Assembly: GCA_010909725.1 (NCBI GenBank)
Contig: JAACMV010000016.1
Coordinates: 907,501 to 971,500 of the forward strand
DNA from: Picochlorum sp. 'celeri'
Taxonomy: Eukaryota; Chlorophyta; Trebouxiophyceae
DNA: 64,000 nucleotides
Direction: 5' to 3'
Below, piece after piece: positions 31,383 through 42,301 of this stretch. The translations under genes were made by a program, and so were the position numbers. Below the pieces are notes generated by a model that was given only the letters and a program-made list of their open reading frames with translations, was not told the origin of the DNA and ran no database searches. Each line of letters begins with the position of its first letter. Position 1 is the first letter of the stretch.

Positions 31383-32495
31383 TCATGTAATACTCCATGC
31401 AACAGCTTGCTTTGTCATCTTGTATCGAGCATGATCATCCTCCCACCACGGATACCCATCCGCTGGGACAATAGCATATGGGTTGAGCGTGGGATGGCTG
31501 GCAAAGTAGTGATGTTTAATGTGCTTCATGTTGACACTTTGTCGAATCTCTGGGACCGAATAGAGATCCCTCACATAGTCTGACAAGGCTGGGTATTCCC
31601 TAATGGTCTTGTTTGATGTTTTGAAATATACGACGTAGACCGTATCGAATCGAATGAGGGTGACAAAGAGACGGATATCTGCTTCAGTGATGGTATCCCC
31701 GCAGAGATACCTGGATCGCGTCAGTATGTCTTCACAGCGATCCAGAGCAGCAAACAGCTCTGCATTCGCCTCATCATACGCCTCTTGTGATTTCGCAAAC
31801 CCGCATCGATAGACACCGTTATTGATCGACTCGTATACCATGTCGTTTGTAGCATTGATGGATTCTCTCAGATCAGGAGGGTAGAGATCCAGGGATGCCT
31901 TGTGGGGATCATCAATCAGCTGGTTGAAGGATGCGTTCAACATCCGTACAATCTCGGCAGATTCGTTATTCACAATTGTTCGAGTCACAGAATCGAACAA
32001 GACTGGAACGGTGTATTTACCGTTGGTATCCCCGCTCATCTCGTACAAATCGCGAATATATTTGACCCCATCCAGGTGGAGCGGATCTGGAATACATCCC
32101 TCACAGGAAAAACTCCCATATCCTGCTGGATTTGCCTTTGGAGGATCATCTGGATCCGCAAACTGCCACCCTGTGTGAGAATCCTTGTCCGGATTCGTTC
32201 GACCCCACACGGGGTGCACAATAGACAGTTGAATGACGCTCTCCAACCCCTTCATATAGTACACTGCCAAGCATCGACACGCCCATGGGCAGGCAAGGGA
32301 GATGTACAAGCAATACCTATTCTTCTCCACTGGATGCGCATCTCCACCGACAATGTCTCTATATGCGGAAGGTTTGCGTTTGAATGCTCCTGTGGATGTA
32401 TCAACTTCGTCCAAGGCTGTTCTTCTTCTTCCTCCTTGCTGCACTTGTTCTTCTTCTTCTTGTTGTTGTTGTTGTTGGAGAATGGTAGAACCCAT
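31383..32495 (-). CDS. Glutathionyl-hydroquinone reductase (xi-class GST)
   Basis: 370 residues from the ATG at 32495. After a Gln/Glu-rich head of about 25 residues comes the xi-class glutathione transferase core: YISLACPWACR with the catalytic Cys69 in a CPWA box, LSIVHPVWGRTNPDKDSHTGWQF, the VPVLFD turn that binds glutathione (VPVLFDSVTRTIVNNESAEI), and a helical C-terminal domain ending SVNMKHIKHHYF. Enzymes of this group remove glutathione from glutathionyl-hydroquinones. Plants and algae often have plastid and cytosolic forms; the Gln-rich head gives no clear targeting signal. Confidence 0.92.
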   Translation of the reverse strand: MGSTILQQQQQQEEEEQVQQGGRRRTALDEVDTSTGAFKRKPSAYRDIVGGDAHPVEKNRYCLYISLACPWACRCLAVYYMKGLESVIQLSIVHPVWGRTNPDKDSHTGWQFADPDDPPKANPAGYGSFSCEGCIPDPLHLDGVKYIRDLYEMSGDTNGKYTVPVLFDSVTRTIVNNESAEIVRMLNASFNQLIDDPHKASLDLYPPDLRESINATNDMVYESINNGVYRCGFAKSQEAYDEANAELFAALDRCEDILTRSRYLCGDTITEADIRLFVTLIRFDTVYVVYFKTSNKTIREYPALSDYVRDLYSVPEIRQSVNMKHIKHHYFASHPTLNPYAIVPADGYPWWEDDHARYKMTKQAVAWSIT

Positions 32496-32911
32496 GCTGC
32501 TGCTGCTGCTGTGTACATATATATATAATAAGATTTCTCTCTCATGCCTCAAGCAGTGGAGACTGCGATTTGAACCACAAGTAGGTCGGTCTCTTGGAGT
32601 CCTTGATTGAATACATTTCATACACATATCTGATCCAAGGCAACGGTCAAGCAACCAATCTGACCGAAAAAAGCGTGTGAGGATGGTGCTTCCAGAGACA
32701 TCTTTTTTTTTTTTTTCTCGTGGATCCGGTACAGCAGTGTGTGCTGCTGTCTCAATACGTTACTACAGAAAAAAGGTATCCTCATACCTAAAAAAATTAC
32801 TGTAGCTTTATGTACATGAATCAGTTTGCATTATAGAGAAGAGAGAGGGAAACAAACAAAGAAACGTCCAACGCGACTCAATGAATACTAATTACCCAGT
32901 CGACAAGCACA
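32496..32911. promoter_or_regulatory. Divergent promoter region, GHR / bZIP
   Basis: 416 nt between divergent starts. It has a 15-nt T run at about 32702-32716 and a tRNA B-box-like stretch at 32567-32577 (minus strand) that does not fold as a tRNA. No gene seen. Confidence 0.4.
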
Positions 32912-34405
32912 ATGAATGGTAAAGGAAACGGTCGACACCCGAATCCATCGTATCAGATTGGAAATGTGGATTTGACATCGAATACACCGGAACAGTTGTT
33001 GAATTTCCCGGAAGAGTGCGTGGTGGAATTGAGGGACACGTCAATTGTTGTATTTCATGATGCTGACGCTCTATGGCTGTGTTGCAGGTTGTATAACGTT
33101 GATGATTTTTTTACAAGCTATGTGAATGAGCTGTCGAGGGCGAGGCAGCATGGGGCGCCTGTTGTGGGTGGGGATGGGAATGGTCGGGGTGTGAAGCGAG
33201 GGTTGGACCAGCCCGTCTTGGTGGATGCTCCGCCATCTGTGGAGGCGTTGCCTGTGGATATACAGCATCAAAAACAGCAAGGGAATGGCAAGTCTGGGAG
33301 GCAACAGGCTGCGAATAAGGTGGCGCAACAGCGGTATAGGGAGCGGAAGAAGCAAAAGTATGCAGAGATGGAGAAGACTGTGGCAGAGTTGAAGGCGCAA
33401 TTGTCGGATTTGCATGCACTGACGAGGAGGAATAGTATGCTTGAGCAGATGAATTCGGCGTTGCAGGCGCAAGTGGTAGCAAAGGAGACTGAGCTTGAGA
33501 GGTTGAAGGCGTCATTGGATGCGCAGTCGGATGCGTCATTGTTGAATTCGTCTGCGGGGAATGGGTCAGAGGAGATGAAGAAGAATGGTCCGTGTGGGGA
33601 GGGGGCGTGTGGGCCATGCGATGTGTTGCCACGGGATTTGAATGGGATTGATTTTCAGACTGGGTTTGCTGATCAGATTTCAGCACTGAGGACGTTTATG
33701 AAGGAGAAGGAGATTACAGATGATGTAGAAGAGAAACATCTGAAGAAGGAGGATTATGATACGCTTGCATCGTTGGTCGGTCGGTGTTGTCAGTTGTGTC
33801 AGGCGGCGATTCGTGCAGAGGGTGTGCGGGTGCTGGATCTGATCAAGGGTAGTATGGAGGAGTGGGAGAACAAGGGTGGTGATCCGAAATGGGACGAGGC
33901 ATTAGATCGGATTAAAGTGCGTCAGGATCAGGAGAGGGAAATGTTGCTACTGAGGGATAGCCATTTGGTGAAGATGCAAGAGATTTACTCCGAGCGAGAG
34001 CAGTTGAATCTGGATGCGATTGCCATGATGCTTCCGCATTCATCCAGAGAGCCCGAAAAAGATATGACGGTGAAGGGTCGTCTGACATCCATGTCTCGAG
34101 GAACATATTTGCCATTGGCAAGGAATAATGCTGAATTAAATGAGATATTGGAGAAGATTAAGCAGAATTTGCGACGAGAGCAGCGTGCCATGATGGAATT
34201 AAACTGCTGTACAATCTCCCAGATTTTGACGCCGTTACAGGCAGCGCGATACATGACGACAGTGTATCCACTGCATTGTGATGCACTGGCCTTGTCAAAT
34301 GCTTTGTCAAGACGAGCTACTGTGAATGTGAAAAACTCCCAGGGACCTGGATCAAGCCACAGCAATGAAGGGGCAGTGGGGAATTGCTCCACTGCCTGTT
34401 GTTAG
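32912..34405 (+). CDS. bZIP transcription factor
   Basis: 497 residues, intronless. The bZIP starts at about residue 134: basic region ANKVAQQRYRERKKQK, then leucine-type heptads (MEKTVAELKAQLSDLHALTRRNSMLEQMNSALQ). The DNA-contact pattern N-x-x-x-Q-x-R-Y-R-E-R differs from the usual plant N-R-E-S-A-R-R-S-R; the Tyr and Gln resemble algal and fungal types. A glutamine/glycine-rich linker precedes it. The C-terminal half (230-440) is largely helical and charged, of unknown function, with a CCQLCQ motif. TGTAA at 34449-34453. Possible roles in stress or nutrient control are not readable. Confidence 0.85.
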   Translation: MNGKGNGRHPNPSYQIGNVDLTSNTPEQLLNFPEECVVELRDTSIVVFHDADALWLCCRLYNVDDFFTSYVNELSRARQHGAPVVGGDGNGRGVKRGLDQPVLVDAPPSVEALPVDIQHQKQQGNGKSGRQQAANKVAQQRYRERKKQKYAEMEKTVAELKAQLSDLHALTRRNSMLEQMNSALQAQVVAKETELERLKASLDAQSDASLLNSSAGNGSEEMKKNGPCGEGACGPCDVLPRDLNGIDFQTGFADQISALRTFMKEKEITDDVEEKHLKKEDYDTLASLVGRCCQLCQAAIRAEGVRVLDLIKGSMEEWENKGGDPKWDEALDRIKVRQDQEREMLLLRDSHLVKMQEIYSEREQLNLDAIAMMLPHSSREPEKDMTVKGRLTSMSRGTYLPLARNNAELNEILEKIKQNLRREQRAMMELNCCTISQILTPLQAARYMTTVYPLHCDALALSNALSRRATVNVKNSQGPGSSHSNEGAVGNCSTACC

Positions 34406-34506
34406 ACGTAAACGTAACTTTTTGTTCCACGGTTGATCGTGAGGATGATGTAAATGAAAGAAAAAAGAAGAAGAAGAGTATTTTTTATTGTTTCGATACC
34501 GTAGTA

Positions 34507-34511
34507 TTACA
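34507..34511 (-). terminator. TGTAA poly(A) signal of DNA2
   Basis: TTACA on the plus strand, 10 nt after the DNA2 stop. The convergent bZIP gene has its own TGTAA at 34449-34453. Confidence 0.6.
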
Positions 34512-34521
34512 TGTATGTTTA

Positions 34522-37500
34522 TTACTTGTTGTTGATGTGATGAATTTGCGTATCAATCCCATGGATCCATCCCTGTTGTGAAAAGTATCCAAGGATGGTA
34601 TCAAACAGGGTGAGATTCTTCAAGGTGGATGAATCCCCGATGAGAACAAGCTTTGACTTTGCTCGTGTGATGGCAACATTGACTCGCCTGGCATCGTCCA
34701 GAAGTTTGCCTGGTGCTCGTGTGTCATTGGAGCGAACCAATGATACAATTACCATGTCCTTATCTTTTCCTTGTGCCTTATCAATGGTCAAACACTCGAC
34801 GCCAAGATTTTTATTCCGAACCTTGTCGATCAAAAGTGACACCTGACTTCTATATGGAGATATGACGGCCATGGATTCCTCTGGTACACCTGCAGAACGG
34901 GCCATCTCAATGAGTGTCATGGCAATGTTTGCCTCACCGTGATTCTCCACTGCTTCTCCTCTTGACAACTCTCTACATGCAGCTGCTTTTGTGTCTAAAA
35001 ATACGACCGAGTTTTTCGGTTCAAGTGCTTGATACATCCATGCTGGTTGATCGTTTGGTATGCTCTGCATGCTGAGTTGAAGTTGGGACTCTGCCACCTC
35101 CTTGGTTCCACACTGGAGTGCACCACTGTACACGAATGTATTGGAGATGCTCTGAATATCTTTTGACATTCTATATTGTTTTGAAAGAGCCACGACAGCC
35201 CCTGGGTGCGCTTCAGCAAGGCGCGCAAATAGGGGAACTCCAAAGCCACCTTCCTCGGCAACCGGGTTTGACACAAGGGGTGGCAGCTGGTGGTGATCAC
35301 CCACGAGTACAAATCGGTTTGCCTTTGTTAGTGGACCTAAAATTGCTGGCATTGTTATCTGCCCGGCTTCATCCACAATGCACACGTCAAAGTCGCATCG
35401 CCTCAAAAGTGGATCTGTGATCCCCAGTGCCGAGACGCCAACCACTGGTGTGGATTTCATTAATGCATCAAAGTCCTCCGCGGTCTTTGCATTGTAGTGC
35501 GGTCCAGTTGGAAGGAAATTTAATAGGCCTTTATGAACTCGACCTTGTCGTCCGATTCGCACAAAATTGCTAAAGCCTTGGGCTGCAAGCTTGAGCATGA
35601 CATGATCAACAGCAGAGTTTGTGTAGGAAACCAACAGGACTCGCTTACCAATCTTTTCTAGGGCCCTCACCATGGCAATCACTGCAGTAGTTTTACCAGC
35701 TCCAGGCACGCCTAATATTAGAGAGTATTCTTGCTGCGTGAGAGAAATTCTAACTGCTTGCTCTTGCTCCTTGTTCAAGTTGAGATCAGAAACTTGCTCA
35801 GCAAGGACTGATGCTTGAAACGATGATAGCTCAGAGGAGCCATTAGGGGCTCGGAGGTCAACAATGAGCTCTCGAAGTTTTTTCCTCCTTTCATTGAGGC
35901 CAGGATTTTGGACATTACTGAATAAACCAAACAGAAATGACCGCATTCGAGGAACCGTTGTGGCAACTTCTTCTCTATCCAATCTCCATGTCAAGTCCAA
36001 CTCAACAATGCTTTTTCCAGAGTTCTTTGAATCTCCTGAAAGATCAACAACTTTCTTTCGTATGGGTTTGTCTGTGTGTACAATGACCCTGTCATCTTCC
36101 ACTGCATGCAGGTGTCCTCTGGATACACCCACAGGTCCATTCTCGATACTAATCATAAGTGGCTCTCCATAGGGCATGGTGCTGGCCAGGATTTTGCCGC
36201 CGTTCCGTTTCATGAACGTATACAGTCTACCTTTGATATTAAAGCCGTTATGGCCTTTGCTGACCCATTCTGCATCCGCCACTTCGACGAGGGAAACATC
36301 TGCTATGCATCTGCCTAAACGCTCCCTTTCTCTGCCTGACATGGACCAAATTTCATGCCTATTTCCTGCGGTAGATTCTCCTTCAATATCAAGAAGTCTA
36401 TCCCATTTAGCTAAAAACGTCTTATCGCTTTCACTGAGGTGGCCAGTTTCCATGTCATAGGCAGTTTTAAGGTTTTTGTAGGCTGAGCTTGTCTGTGGCA
36501 ACCCTTCAAGAAATTCCTCTGCAGTTCCTTTTGAGCGAGATGCATGTGTAAGCGCACACGTGCTTCTTTCGTAGCAATACGTACACATGTGTTTTGTTTG
36601 AGAAAGAGGCGGGAGTTCGGAACGAGCCAGGGCAGCAGCTACATCATTTCTGTTTGCCAAAATGCAAGACAGCAGATTATCATCACGCTTTACCAGAGTC
36701 GGGGAGGCCGTCTCGGATTTGTATAGCAGCATTCCATACGGCACATGAGATCCATATCTCTCCTCGAGTGCAAGCAAATAGAGAAGTACTTGGGCAGCAT
36801 CAGTATCTCTTGGCAAGCCAGACTTGATTTCCAAGGGAGCAAAACTCTCAACAGTTGAAGGGTGTGTCCCGATTGATGGATTTGTAAATTTCGCTTTCAA
36901 CAAAAAGGTACTGTCGATGAAACCTTTGAGTCCATACGAAGGAGATATGATGTACTCTTCAACGTCTGCTATGTCTTGAATGCAGGCAACTGCACTCTGA
37001 TTGCCAAAACCACTGTTTAAGTTGCATTTGTTGTTCGTCGTTGGTTCCTGACGAACAAATCTATTCAAAAAACTGCACATAAAACATGGACATCAGTTGT
37101 ATTAGCATGGCAAAAAGCAAGAACCCTCCTTGCAACGAAACATACCTTAGTGTTGATGGGATGGTCTCATGAAGCCACGACGAGGCCTCCTCTGCACTCA
37201 GTTCTGAATCAAGCAACTGCTCAGGCATTGAAGACACAATCTCTTCGATTATACTCTTGATCTGTCCACTTCGTCGATACCCATGTAACAAAGCATGCTG
37301 CACTAATTGATGATACATCACACCTTTCACAGCTGCTGCAGTCGTCCCCTCACCTGTAATTCTCTCTGATAGATAACCTTTTCGATGACATGCAGATGAC
37401 TGCGTGACACGTGTTCCACCCAATAAAATGTCTGGAAAATGAATCAAGAATCCGGGGTGGCCAATACCAATGGTACAATGTACTTCTGACCCAATCTCAT

Positions 37501-38868
37501 ACTGCTCTGCATTAATCAAATTGACTGGATCACCTGCTCTGTAATCCCCGCCATCCCAAGGAGACAGGAGGCGAACATGCACCATTTTATTCTGCAAAAG
37601 ATAGATATATGCCATGATTAACAATGAAATGACATCATTCAATCATACAAAGAACGCACGTATTCGTTTGTCTTCCGCAAGGAAAGCAAATACCCTGAAC
37701 TATCACATGCATATGAGGCAACAGTGCATCTGACCGTGGATATTATCTGCTGCTCCATAGTACCTTGTGCCTGTGACTTTGAAACCTCCTCTCTCTTTAC
37801 GACATCGGCGGTGGGTGTTGTATCATGTTCTTTATCCACACCTTCTTCCTTCTTCACAACACCAGGCCTGGCTGCCAGCGCTGCTGCTTCAATGGCATCC
37901 AAATCATGGGACAGAATGTCTTCGTCAGAATCTGAATCATCACCCCATGACGCTCCAGCAGGAATCACCTCTTCTTTCACAGTCGTATTCGTTGTCTCTG
38001 TGCGTGTAGCATTATTTTTCTCCACAGACGTTTCAACATGTGATGCCTCCTGTCTCCCACCAGTCACCATCACATCTTTGCGCTGTTCAGATTTTTTCTC
38101 AGACGGCTGTGTGTGTGTCTTCATCGCCAATATTTTCGACTGCAGCGCATTGCAGCACTTCATGAGAGCGGCAGCAGCAGATTTTTTGTCACGGGGCTTG
38201 CTCTTCCCATCCAACAAAGGAGACTCTCCGACATCCCGCTTCAAACCTGATATTCCCATGGGCTCATCATCTTGACCCTTTTGTCTTTTCCGTGGCCCTT
38301 GCACAGCCATGGAAACATCCCCAACCACATGTTCAACATCAGCTATTGTGTACAAATCCTGCAGACCATCTCGTCCACCCTCCCCAGCCATGCCCTGCTG
38401 CATCACAGGCTGACTGGACAAGAACTTTTTCTTCGACGACGAAGGAACTGACACCAGGCTTGGCATTCCACCACCAGGCGTCTCCAATCTCCCCTGCCCA
38501 CCAGAAGCCCTCCGATCATATGGACTCCCATTCCATACAACCCGTCCAGCATCCCCAAGAAGAATATCTTGCGTTGAAATCCCATCCCGTTCCTCCTCAT
38601 CCCCCTTGTCTTCTACACATCCATCCTCCCTCTCAACAACCTGACCAACATTTTCCACAGGCTGATTCTCCTTGTTCCCAACCTCTTCAACATCCACGAC
38701 CACCTGCTCATCATCCAACAAAGAAATCACAGTCTTATCTTTACTGTTCTGCCCTTTGAGATCAAAGTAATTCAGTATCCCAATCTCAGAGTTCGCAGGA
38801 GGATGGCTGTCGACCTGTTTCTTCGCGTTTGTTCCTGGCTTCCGGGACAATCTCGACCGCCTACCCAT
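34522..38868 (-). CDS. DNA2: DNA2 replication helicase/nuclease
   Basis: Three exons: 38868-37660, 37591-37146 and 37072-34522, introns of 68 and 73 nt, in frame for 1401 residues. Exon 1 (403 residues) is a charged, low-complexity N-terminus with a short hydrophobic ILNYFDLK stretch. Nuclease domain: GVMYHQLVQ (His497), GLKGFIDSTF (Asp605) and LEIKSG (Glu633, Lys635). Four Cys for a [4Fe-4S] cluster: C471, C715, C718 and C724. Helicase: Walker A LGVPGAGKTT (about 1006-1014), DEAGQ (motif II), QYRMSKDI (motif IV), QGKDKDMVIVSLVRS (V) and VNVAITRAK (VI), superfamily 1B. DNA2 trims long flaps in Okazaki fragments and resects breaks with RPA. RPA1 is also in the window. Splicing is required to join the Fe-S and nuclease parts. 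Confidence 0.95.
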
Positions 38869-39473
38869 ATCACACAATCTTCTTCTTTCAACTATTGTCA
38901 AAACCAACTCAACGGAAACGATTCGACCTCAACAACCTATCAACACCTAATCTCATTCCACGGATACATCGACAATACGCTCCATGGCCGTACTATATGC
39001 TTTGTTGATATTATATAAAAATTGTAGTGTGTTTTTAGGAACAAGAATCCATCATTTCTACGATATTGTACTCGCGTGGGAATTTCAAACTGACGCCAGG
39101 GCGCCTGTATACTCGCTGCCTGTCAACCAAGGCGTTTGATAGGAATTCCTTATTATGCTTGGGCATGAGAACCTGGACCTCAACACCATGGCACCATGCC
39201 CAGATTTTTGAGGCATATACCCTCAAGGAATGCATGCATCAGTGTCATCAGATCATTCTGAGACCCACGAGTGCCGCATTCTGTGGGGCCACCCACCTGT
39301 CGACTGCTGGTCGCATGCAAGGAACTGTGACCGCTGAGGCGTGCCCTTGGAAGGGATAGTCCTGTCGATCGGAGACTGGCCACTCGTTGCCACGATATCT
39401 AAACAGAGCATCCCCATCGCCAGCGAATCATGCAAATTATTTTCGATACACGTGAGGAATAGAATAGATTGCC
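38869..39473. other. Region between DNA2 and bS16; mostly unexplained
   Basis: 605 nt. It must contain the DNA2 and bS16 promoters. The only protein-like stretch is the small minus-strand frame at 39035-39235, described separately. Confidence 0.4.
39035..39235 (-). CDS. Possible small protein, 66 aa (tentative)
   Basis: ATG at 39235, stop at 39035. The product starts MHSLRVYASKIWAWCH and ends SLKFPREYNIVEMMDSCS, with a basic middle. I do not recognise it. The composition looks protein-like and no larger gene explains this gap. Alternatively this could be the last exon of a spliced gene starting further right on the minus strand: acceptor CAG at 39173-39175 keeps this frame. A chance frame is also possible. 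Confidence 0.3.
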   Translation of the reverse strand: MHSLRVYASKIWAWCHGVEVQVLMPKHNKEFLSNALVDRQRVYRRPGVSLKFPREYNIVEMMDSCS

Positions 39474-40061
39474 ATGAACGCATTGTCGATGAAAGCACAT
39501 GTAGCCCAGACGCAGAGTCTGCAGAGGGTACAGGTATGTCTACTTTGATGTTCTTGCGCATGCATTGGGGCAATGCGTATCATATATTGGCAGAATTTTA
39601 ATATGTCATAATAATGTGGGGGGAGTGGGGGGATATCGTTGTGGGGGAGCGTGGTAGTAGGGGAGCCTCTAGGCTGTGCCGACATTGCGCTGCGACATGT
39701 ATCTCCCTGGACTGGGTATATTTTGGGACATCGGGGTACTATTTGACACATTTGATGATTTTATGTGTGAATGCAGGGTGCTGCAAGCAGGACTGTTGCC
39801 AGAACACCGCTCGTGGTGGAAAATAGAGTGGCTATTCGCTTCACGAGGATGGGGCGTAAGAAGCTGCCTTTCTACAGGATTGTTGCCATTGATTCCAGGA
39901 AACGTCGCGATGGTGCTCCACTGGAGTATCTTGGGTGGTATGATCCAATGAAGAAGGAAGCCAATCTCAATGCTCCAGCGATTAGAAAGTGGCTCTCAGA
40001 TGGGGCCAAGCCATCCGAGACTGTGTCTGGGTTGTTGAAGAAGGCCATGGTTATTGAATGA
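39474..40061 (+). CDS. Ribosomal protein bS16, organellar
   Basis: Two exons: 39474-39533 (20 codons) and 39777-40061, with a 243-nt intron, the longest in the window, in phase 0. The 114-residue product has a short Ser/Gln/Arg leader ([20 protein letters not shown]) and a bS16 core: [56 protein letters not shown]. bS16 is a bacterial-type 30S protein, so this serves the plastid or mitochondrial ribosome; the leader does not decide which. Confidence 0.93.
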
Positions 40062-40358
40062 TTAGATTTTCGTAGTTATTGTATAGTGTAATCATGAACA
40101 AGTAATGCTATTATTATGTACACTACTAATATGAAATCGGGTGTCATGACAACAAGTCTTAAATCGTCCTAATAATTTAGTCGAGTACAGTAATATTACA
40201 TTTAATCGCGCTACAATGGGAAGAAAATGGTATGTGAAAGTACCAAAGTATGAACAAGTCTCAAAATATCTAGGAAAAAACATAGTGTTGAGATGGTTGC
40301 AATGTTATTTCTCTCTCTCTCTCACCTCTAGGTTGGCTCCTAGGGTAGCAGCATCTCA

Positions 40359-41525
40359 TTAGCATCGTGCCCGTTTGCGGGAACTGCTGTCATCAGACGC
40401 AAATTCCGGGTCCTTCTCCACCAGAATGTGGATAATCCTTCTGTCCTCTGTCCACCGCTCGAAAATTATTTTGTCACCCACATCAAGTCCAATGCTTCGC
40501 GCTGCTGAGCACCATCCTGTGGTGAGTCTGTTATGTCTCTGTCTTGAGGACACAATGCCTTCGTACTTGACATTGTGGTTCCTTCCAAAGACATCCACAA
40601 GAATAACATCATGTTTGAAAACGGATTTGAATTCGTTTGATTTCTTCATTTCTTCAACGTGCTTTGGTATGGGAGGCAAAAGTTTGGTTGCCATTTCTGC
40701 CGTAACGTTGAATCGAACCAAGTAGGATGAATTTGTCATTCTCTTTTCTACCCGTTCGATTGGATGCCCATACTCACGAACTAACTGATCCCTGAGAATG
40801 TCAAAAGCAGGCGGACCCGATGTCTCTTTGTTGATCAGGGATTGATCAACCCTGTTTTCGTATGCTCCCGCGAAGATGGAATCAGCCAGCTTCTGCTCAA
40901 CAGGATTCTTATATCCCTGCGATTCTTTCACTGGGCCACTCAAGAAACTGGGTCTGGCAGTATCGTCTCTCCTCTTCTCAGCGTTGCCCTCATTTTGCAA
41001 TGATGATAGCTTTTCAGATACAAGAGATAGCAAGTCCATATTTCGCGTCTTACTGGCATCATTCATTCTCTCCTGTTGTTGAAGAGTGTGCTGGCCAGGA
41101 TTTTGTGGCATAAAGTGCTGGGGGACAGGACTGAACGCACCCATTCTTCCTGCCGCAGGCACGACGCCATTCCGCTTATGATCCTGACTTTGAGCAATTT
41201 GCTTTGGAGATGTACTTTCCAGCAACTGCTGCGCCTGTTGCCGCTGTTGGGACAAGCCTATAAGCTCCACCATCTGCTCATAGTACTTCTTCTGCAGCAT
41301 ACTTTGATGATTCATTATCCTTGCTTGCTTCTCACGATAGTCTTGCACCGTTTGCAACACTGAAATCATATTTGGAATATCGATCGTCCCATACTCGTCT
41401 TCGATCCTCTTCAAAATCTGGAGCATTCTCAGATGCGATTCCAAATCACTCTGCTCCTTCACCGGTTGCTGGTTTGGTCTATCGCCAACCATGGCTTTCT
41501 GCAGTTTCGACATGTAGCCATCCAT
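40359..41525 (-). CDS. B3-domain protein, probable transcription factor
   Basis: 388 residues from the ATG at 41525. Residues 20-190 are helical and Gln-rich with coiled-coil character (MLQILKRIEDEYG, QQRQQAQQLLES). The C-terminal about 90 residues look like a plant B3 DNA-binding domain: DVILVDVFGRNHNVKYEGIV, RLTTGWCSAARSIGLDVGDKIIFERW and IIHILVEKD, followed by a basic tail RKRARC. The B3 family is known mainly from the green lineage. The match to B3 is by pattern (GW, then LxxGDxIIFE) and moderate. A TTTTACAG just before the start may be the 3' end of a 5' UTR intron. Confidence 0.7.
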   Translation of the reverse strand: MDGYMSKLQKAMVGDRPNQQPVKEQSDLESHLRMLQILKRIEDEYGTIDIPNMISVLQTVQDYREKQARIMNHQSMLQKKYYEQMVELIGLSQQRQQAQQLLESTSPKQIAQSQDHKRNGVVPAAGRMGAFSPVPQHFMPQNPGQHTLQQQERMNDASKTRNMDLLSLVSEKLSSLQNEGNAEKRRDDTARPSFLSGPVKESQGYKNPVEQKLADSIFAGAYENRVDQSLINKETSGPPAFDILRDQLVREYGHPIERVEKRMTNSSYLVRFNVTAEMATKLLPPIPKHVEEMKKSNEFKSVFKHDVILVDVFGRNHNVKYEGIVSSRQRHNRLTTGWCSAARSIGLDVGDKIIFERWTEDRRIIHILVEKDPEFASDDSSSRKRARC

Positions 41526-42301
41526 CTTCACTGTAAAAGCAATATATATGACATATCGTTGCATTAGCACTCTCCTTGGGCTTGAGACGCGGTGTTAGGT
41601 TACCATGTGGTGAGTCTCGCAGCCCGAGATTGACCAGGTCCCATGGTGCCAGTACACTCCTATCTAAACTCATAAATGCATACCTTATATGTTTATATAT
41701 CAATTCAGGGGTCACTTGGGTGCATTATCTCCTCACAGAGCGCAAGGTGGTGTAAATGTCGACTCGAGTTTTCCCGTACACAACGGGCTTGCTGCTGACA
41801 GCCCGAGGGATACGCGTCTGTGCAAATTCTCAAACCTTTTAATAATTTGAATTGATTTATGCGCTGCTATCGCACGATTGCGTGCATTAACATCGTGGCC
41901 AACGCCAAATTTTCATCGTGGCGTCGTATTATTCCATTCCCACTAAACACTCGCTTCGATGGGACACGAATGCGTCTTTGCCCCGCAGGCGCATACAGGT
42001 GCTAACACCTAACACACCCCTAACACTCTAGCACATCTACACAGACGCGGAGAGAGAGATGGCATGAGAGATCATCCCTGGGTATGCTTCAGATGAATAC
42101 AAGGGGCAGAAACATACAACACATGTTGCTTGTTAGAAAGAGAAAACCGAGAGGAAACCGAGAGGAAACCGGGTGGAAACCGAGAGGAATCCGAGAGGAA
42201 ACCACAAGGAAACTAACAGGATGAAACCACAAGGAAACCAAACCAGCAGTATCCACACGTTCCGAAGACCAGATACCTTTTACATTTCAAATTCAACACG
42301 A
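41526..42301. other. Long intergenic region with 11-bp tandem repeat
   Basis: 776 nt between the B3 gene and NDUFV2. It holds the 11-bp repeat described below, CTAACAC-rich degenerate stretches around 42000-42030, and no gene. Confidence 0.5.
42142..42240. repeat. Tandem repeat, 11-bp unit GGAAACCGAGA
   Basis: About eight to nine copies of an 11-bp unit in a row, with point changes (GGGT, ATCC, CACAA) and a 3-nt insertion in the eighth. Purine-rich on the plus strand. It lies just downstream of the NDUFV2 stop, so perhaps in its 3' UTR. Confidence 0.8.

Noticed and set aside
32550..32600. tRNA-like B box on the minus strand (GGTTCAAATC)
   Set aside because: The T stem does not pair and no acceptor or anticodon arm fits, either in normal or permuted order.
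42000..42030. Telomere-like CTAACAC/CCTAACAC stretch
   Set aside because: Degenerate and short; does not match CCCTAAA repeats and lies inside a gene-dense region.
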